Source: Pseudomonadota bacterium
GTDB taxonomy: Bacteria > Pseudomonadota > Gammaproteobacteria > Burkholderiales > Burkholderiaceae_C
Direction: 5' to 3'
Length of the DNA stretch: 11,562 bases
Assembly (NCBI GenBank): GCA_023460715.1
Contig: JAEWPH010000031.1
Coordinates: 1-11,562, forward strand
A program made the translations under genes and the position numbers. Positions 8,401 to 11,562 of this stretch are shown here, piece after piece; the first letter of the stretch is position 1; every line of letters begins with the position of its first letter. The notes under the pieces were generated by a model. That model saw only the letters and a program-made list of their open reading frames with translations, searched no databases and had not been told where the DNA came from.

Positions 8401-11400
8401 GACCGAGACCAAGGACCTGGGCACGGTGTGCACGGGCAAGAGCGACAGCCGCGGCCTGCTGCTGTGCGAGACCAAGCTCGACGAAGCGGGCGAGGTGGAG
8501 CTGGTGGTAACCGCGCGCGACAAGGACGGCAACGAGGCCCGCGCGGCGTCGTCCGTCTGGGTCACGCGCCAGGGCGAGCTGTGGTTCGGCGGCGAGGACC
8601 ACGACCGCATCGACCTGCTGCCCGAGAAGAAGAGCTACCAGCCCGGCGAGACCGCCAAGCTCCAGGTGCGCATGCCGTTCCGCCAGGCCACGGCGCTGGT
8701 GTCCATCGAACGCGAGGGCATCATCGACACGCGCGTGGTGCAGCTCAACGGGCAGGACCCGACGGTCAACGTGAAGATCGAGGAAGGCTGGGGCTCCAAC
8801 GTCTACGTGAGCGTGCTGGCCCTGCGCGGCCGCCTGCGCGAGGTCCCGTGGTACAGCTTCTTCACCTGGGGCTTCAAGGCGCCGCGCGAATGGTGGAGCG
8901 CCTTCTGGTACGAAGGCAAGGAGTACGTTGCGCCCACGGCCATGGTGGACCTGTCCAAGCCCGCCTACCGCCTGGGCCTGGCGGAACTGAAGGTGGGCAC
9001 CAAGGCGCACCAGATCGACGTGAAGGTGGCGGCCGACAAGGAAAGCTACCCCGTGCGCGGCAAGGCGCAGGTGACCATCACCGCCACGCTGCCTGACGGC
9101 AAGCCCGCGGCGAATGCCGAGGTGGCGCTGGCCGCGGTGGACCAGGCCCTGCTGGAGCTGATGCCCAACACCAGCTGGAACCTGCTGGATGCCATGCTGC
9201 AGCGCCGCGCCTGGGGTGTGGAGACCTCCACCGCGCAGATGGAAATCATCGGCCGGCGCCACTACGGCAAGAAGGCCGTGCCCGCCGGCGGCGGCGGCGG
9301 CCGCGCGCAGACGCGCGAGCTGCTGGACACGCTGCTGCTGTGGCAGCCCGCCATCCAGCTTGACGCCAACGGCCAGGCCAGGGTGACGGTGCCTCTGAAC
9401 GATGCGCTCACCACCTTCAAGATCGTGGCCGTGGCAGACGCGTCCACGGGCCTGTTCGGCACGGGCAGTACCAGCATCCGCGCCACGCAGGACCTGCAGA
9501 TCATCAGCGGCCTGCCCCCGCTGGTGCGCGAGGACGACCAGTTCCGCGCCCAGCTCACGCTGCGCAACACCACCAAGGCGGCCATGAAAGTGGAGGTGGC
9601 GCCGCGCGCCACGCTGCTGAACCTGGACAAGCAGACGGTGGACATTCCCGCAGGCGAGTCGCGCGAGGTGGCATGGAACGTCACCGCGCCCGCCCAGCTG
9701 GCGCAGACGCGTGCCGAGGCCATCCTGTGGGAGATCGAGGCGCGCGACACCGTCGGCGGCGCCCGCGACGCGCTCAAGGCCAGCCAGCGCATCATCCCAG
9801 CCGTACCGCTCACGGTGCAGCAGGCCACGCTGGTGCAGGTGGACGGCAGCTTCAACCTGGACGTGAACCCACCGGCCGATGCGCTGCCGGGCCGTGGCGG
9901 CCTCAAGATGTCGCTGCAGCCCAAGCTGGCCGAAGGCCTGCCGGGCGTGCGCGACTGGTTCGCCAACTACCCCTTCGCCTGCCTGGAGCAGAAGACCAGC
10001 AAGGCCGTGGGCCTGCGCGACGGCAAGCTGTGGCAGACGGTGGTGGGCCAGCTGCCCACCTACCTGGACAGCGACGGCCTGGCGAGCTACTTCCCGCCGC
10101 AGGCGGGCAGCAGCAACCGCGGCAGCGACACGCTCACCGCGTACCTGCTGGCGGCCACGCACGAGGCGTCCGGCCTGCACCCCGAGTTCGCCCTGCCCGA
10201 CGAGGCCCGCGCGCCTATGGAGCGCGGCCTGATCGCCTTCGTCGAAGGCCGCATCCAGCGCGACTTCTGGAGCCCGCGCAAGGATCTGGACATGCGCAAG
10301 CTGGCGGCCATCGAGGCACTGTCGCGCTATGGCAAGGCCACGGGCCGCATGCTGGGCAGCATCACCATCGCGCCCAACCAGTGGCCCACGCACACGGTGA
10401 TCGACTGGCTCAACATCCTGAAGCGGGTGCAGGACGTGCCCCAGCGCGAGCAGCGCCTGGCCGAGGCGCAGCAGGTGCTCAAGGCCCGCCTGAGCTACCA
10501 GGGCACCAAGCTGATCTTCAGCACCGAGCAGGGCGACTACTGGTGGTGGCTGATGCAGAGCGGCGACGTGAACACCGCACGCCTGATGCTGGCCGTGATG
10601 GACGACCCGGCCTGGAAGGACGACATGGGCCGCCTGGCCAACGGCTTCATCAGCCGCCAGCAGGGCGGGGCGTGGCACACCACCACGGCCAACCTGTGGG
10701 GCGGGCTGGCGCTGGAGAAGTTCAGCGCCAGGTTCGAGGCCACGCCCGTCGCCGGCACCACCCGCGCGGCCATGGGCGGCAACAGCGCCAGCGTGGACTG
10801 GGCCAAGGTGGAGCGCGTGAAGACGACGGATGCCACCGGCGCCGCACACCAGACCACCTGGTTCGGCGCGCCGGCGGCTCCGGGCAACCTGAAGAACAAC
10901 GGCATGTTCCTGCCCTGGAGCGCCGCAGGCGGCAAGGAGAACCTGGCCGTGACGCACCAGGGCCCGGGCAAGCCGTGGCTCACGCTGCAGTCGGTGGCCG
11001 CCATCCAGCTGAAGGCGCCTTTCGCCGCGGGCTATGCCATCAAGAAGACGGTCACGCCGGTGGAACAGGCCGTGGCCGGCCAGTACACGCGCGGCGACGT
11101 GCTGCGCGTGACGCTGGAGGTGAACGCCAGCGCCGACATGACCTGGGTGGCCATCACCGACCCGATCCCGGGCGGCGCGACCATCCTGGGCAGCGGCCTG
11201 GGCCGCGACTCCGAGATCGCCACGCAGGGCGAGCGCAAGTCCGGCAGCGGCTGGCTGGCGTACGAGGAGCGCAGCTTCGAGGCCTACCGGGGCTACTACG
11301 AGTACCTGCCCAAGGGCAGCCTCAAGACCGAGTACACGGTGCGCCTGAACAATGTGGGCGACTTCGCCCTGCCGCCCACGCGGGTCGAGGCGCTGTACGC

Positions 11401-11464
11401 GCCCGAGATGTTCGGCGAGTCGCCCAACGCCCGTGTGAAGGTGGCCCCGGCCGCCACCCGCTGA
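5471..11464 (+). CDS. Bacterial alpha-2-macroglobulin (ECAM/YfhM-like), thioester-containing
   Basis: This 1997-residue periplasmic protein is of the alpha-2-macroglobulin family, thought to trap foreign proteases after bait cleavage and to guard the envelope. Residues 1-30 are a signal peptide (KVRLLR, hydrophobic core, cut after AQA at 28-30). There is no lipobox cysteine, unlike the lipoprotein of E. coli. In order: N-terminal macroglobulin domains with paired cysteines; an MG2-type segment with FDRTLLRAGETV at 663-674; a disordered Ser/Gly/Asp-rich insert at about 833-860; a Gly-rich stretch at 1273-1277 near the likely bait region; the A2M core LWQPAIQLDANGQARVTVPL from about 1290; the thioester motif CLEQ at 1504-1507 in YPFACLEQ, intact; a helical thioester domain to about 1800; and a beta-rich C-terminal domain. 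ATG 5471 is chosen for the signal peptide. No Shine-Dalgarno is close; GGAGG lies about 40 nt upstream. PbpC is the usual partner of this family but is not within the window. Confidence 0.95.
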   Translation: MKQEHNNKVRLLRGALLAWGLAATALSAQALTVVSFSPQGEVARIRQAVAKFDSAAVNFGDPKAPAPFTVNCSDTEAGKGTGRWTSEREWVYDFQSDMPPGVRCTATVKSGFKSASGAALTGATSYAFNSGGPFVQSVRPGTYQEIDEEQFFVLQFNGAATTASVQENVWCAADGVGERIPVRLIEGTQRQELLQSQGLKPAAEKQPQRYATLACNRRLTSGSQMQLVFGKGVATPSGVANAVERRFSYKVRQPFSAEFTCERENAQAACLPIRPLRLSFNAPVPRKLAEGIRLQSDKETLKPQVDGEGDGDTVVTGVEFKPPFTAQTAFMLQLPRDFKDASGRTLRNADSFPLKVGTGAMPPLAKFAASPFGIVERFAEGPQGPALLPVTLRNVEADLRVQGLQPGQALDASKVATLQPKSDADIIAWFRKVRRYDSYQIQRSEARRDVKGALPAVLEDSDKNYVQTRMLSLLSGQGGVKTLDIPKPANGDPRPFEVVGIPLPAGFHVVEIASPMLGQSLLDERHGAGRTMYVRTTALVTNLGVHFKLGRENAVAWVTTLDKGQVVPNAQVRVSGCDGRELATATTNAQGVATFEGLSPQAPACRGNDWMQAYFVSARVAGADGVQDMAFTWSDWQRGIEPWRFNVPTSSDPRPDEIAHTIFDRTLLRAGETVSMKHVLRSQNRQGFGLPGSEPATLVITHVGSGQQFTQPVTWRKTATGGLSAENTFAVPPAAKLGVYDVELRGAGGRERSFSSGQFRVEEFRLPVLEGRVAPAEKKPLVRVRSVPTDVQINYVSGGGAANLPVRVSALVRGKSLQYADFDAFSFSPPRKRDANGNAGSSGSSDDEEATASDDARVIADKLPVTLDKNGAGKVAIDNVPQSAQPQELVLEATYADPSGEVQTLRSTQPLWPAAVVAGIKTEGWVSAAQKIRFQALALGLDGKIQADVPLSVQAIARITTTSRKRMVGGFYSYDNKTETKDLGTVCTGKSDSRGLLLCETKLDEAGEVELVVTARDKDGNEARAASSVWVTRQGELWFGGEDHDRIDLLPEKKSYQPGETAKLQVRMPFRQATALVSIEREGIIDTRVVQLNGQDPTVNVKIEEGWGSNVYVSVLALRGRLREVPWYSFFTWGFKAPREWWSAFWYEGKEYVAPTAMVDLSKPAYRLGLAELKVGTKAHQIDVKVAADKESYPVRGKAQVTITATLPDGKPAANAEVALAAVDQALLELMPNTSWNLLDAMLQRRAWGVETSTAQMEIIGRRHYGKKAVPAGGGGGRAQTRELLDTLLLWQPAIQLDANGQARVTVPLNDALTTFKIVAVADASTGLFGTGSTSIRATQDLQIISGLPPLVREDDQFRAQLTLRNTTKAAMKVEVAPRATLLNLDKQTVDIPAGESREVAWNVTAPAQLAQTRAEAILWEIEARDTVGGARDALKASQRIIPAVPLTVQQATLVQVDGSFNLDVNPPADALPGRGGLKMSLQPKLAEGLPGVRDWFANYPFACLEQKTSKAVGLRDGKLWQTVVGQLPTYLDSDGLASYFPPQAGSSNRGSDTLTAYLLAATHEASGLHPEFALPDEARAPMERGLIAFVEGRIQRDFWSPRKDLDMRKLAAIEALSRYGKATGRMLGSITIAPNQWPTHTVIDWLNILKRVQDVPQREQRLAEAQQVLKARLSYQGTKLIFSTEQGDYWWWLMQSGDVNTARLMLAVMDDPAWKDDMGRLANGFISRQQGGAWHTTTANLWGGLALEKFSARFEATPVAGTTRAAMGGNSASVDWAKVERVKTTDATGAAHQTTWFGAPAAPGNLKNNGMFLPWSAAGGKENLAVTHQGPGKPWLTLQSVAAIQLKAPFAAGYAIKKTVTPVEQAVAGQYTRGDVLRVTLEVNASADMTWVAITDPIPGGATILGSGLGRDSEIATQGERKSGSGWLAYEERSFEAYRGYYEYLPKGSLKTEYTVRLNNVGDFALPPTRVEALYAPEMFGESPNARVKVAPAATR
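11156..11195 (+). repeat. Internal copy of a 40-bp direct repeat (macroglobulin C-terminal coding sequence)
   Basis: This stretch encodes TDPIPGGATILGS in the C-terminal domain of the macroglobulin. It matches 11523-11562 at 38 of 40 positions. The two copies start 367 bp apart. Confidence 0.9.
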
Positions 11465-11504
11465 GCGCCGGCGCGCGCGCAGCGAACGGGGCACGCCGTC
11501 CGTC

Positions 11505-11522
11505 GCCGCCGTGGCCGCCGTG
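11505..11522 (+). repeat. Two tandem copies of GCCGCCGTG
   Basis: Two perfect 9-bp units (11505-11513 and 11514-11522) sit directly against the left end of the 40-bp repeat copy. They are outside the macroglobulin gene. Confidence 0.7.
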
Positions 11523-11562
11523 ACCGACCCCATCCCCGGCGGCGCGACCATCCTGGGCAGCG
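11523..11562 (+). repeat. Downstream partial copy of the macroglobulin 3' coding sequence, cut by the window end
   Basis: The last 40 bp repeat 11156-11195 with two differences, both third-position changes (CCG to CCC) that keep the two prolines. Read in its own frame it gives TDPIPGGATILGS. That frame is not the frame of the macroglobulin gene, whose stop is 58 bp before the copy begins, and it has no stop codon from 11463 to the window end. It could be the start of a pseudogene fragment, a tandem 3' duplication, or part of a second related gene. The right end is not visible, so the full length is unknown. Confidence 0.85.

Noticed and set aside
8135..11551. Very long minus-strand open frame (1138 codons) opposite the macroglobulin gene
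   Set aside because: It is antisense to a clear gene, is full of His/Gly/Ala/Arg/Gln runs typical of GC-rich shadows, and has no recognisable domain or ribosome binding site.

Overview
The window is high-GC (roughly 65-70 %) betaproteobacterial chromosome. ArgH, the Bug-type solute-binding protein and the OpgC-like protein all read like Comamonadaceae (Acidovorax/Paracidovorax-like) proteins. A palindromic intergenic element of a kind I associate with that family also lies between genes. No phage, transposon, plasmid, RNA gene or CRISPR is visible. It looks like ordinary core or near-core chromosome with a few small structural oddities.

Layout from left to right: (1) 1-350, minus strand: the N-terminal part of a membrane protein that looks like the sensor region of an AlgZ/FimS (LytS-type) histidine kinase, running off the left edge. 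(2) 401-1870, plus: argH, argininosuccinate lyase, divergent from the kinase across only 50 bp. (3) 1902-1983: a nested imperfect palindrome between genes. (4) 2029-3036, plus: a Tat-exported tripartite-tricarboxylate (Bug) solute-binding protein with no transporter genes beside it. (5) 3176-4039, plus: an exported SGNH/GDSL-type hydrolase. (6) 4023-5255, minus: an OpgC-family multi-spanning membrane acyltransferase, whose stop overlaps that of the hydrolase by 17 bp. (7) 5256-5470: a divergent intergenic region with two hairpins. (8) 5471-11464, plus: a 1997-residue bacterial alpha-2-macroglobulin with an intact CLEQ thioester motif. (9) 11465-11562: non-coding start followed by a 40-bp near-copy (38/40) of a stretch from the 3' part of the macroglobulin gene, cut off by the window end.

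The genes do not form one operon. The kinase-argH pair resembles the algZ-algR-hemC/argH neighbourhood of pseudomonads. Four of the other products act in or across the envelope: the solute-binding protein, the SGNH hydrolase, the OpgC-like enzyme and the macroglobulin. They are probably separate transcription units. No new multi-gene system is evident. The points most worth a second look are the 3' partial duplication after the macroglobulin gene, the nested palindrome after argH, the hairpins before the macroglobulin gene, and the ordered cysteine pattern of the macroglobulin.
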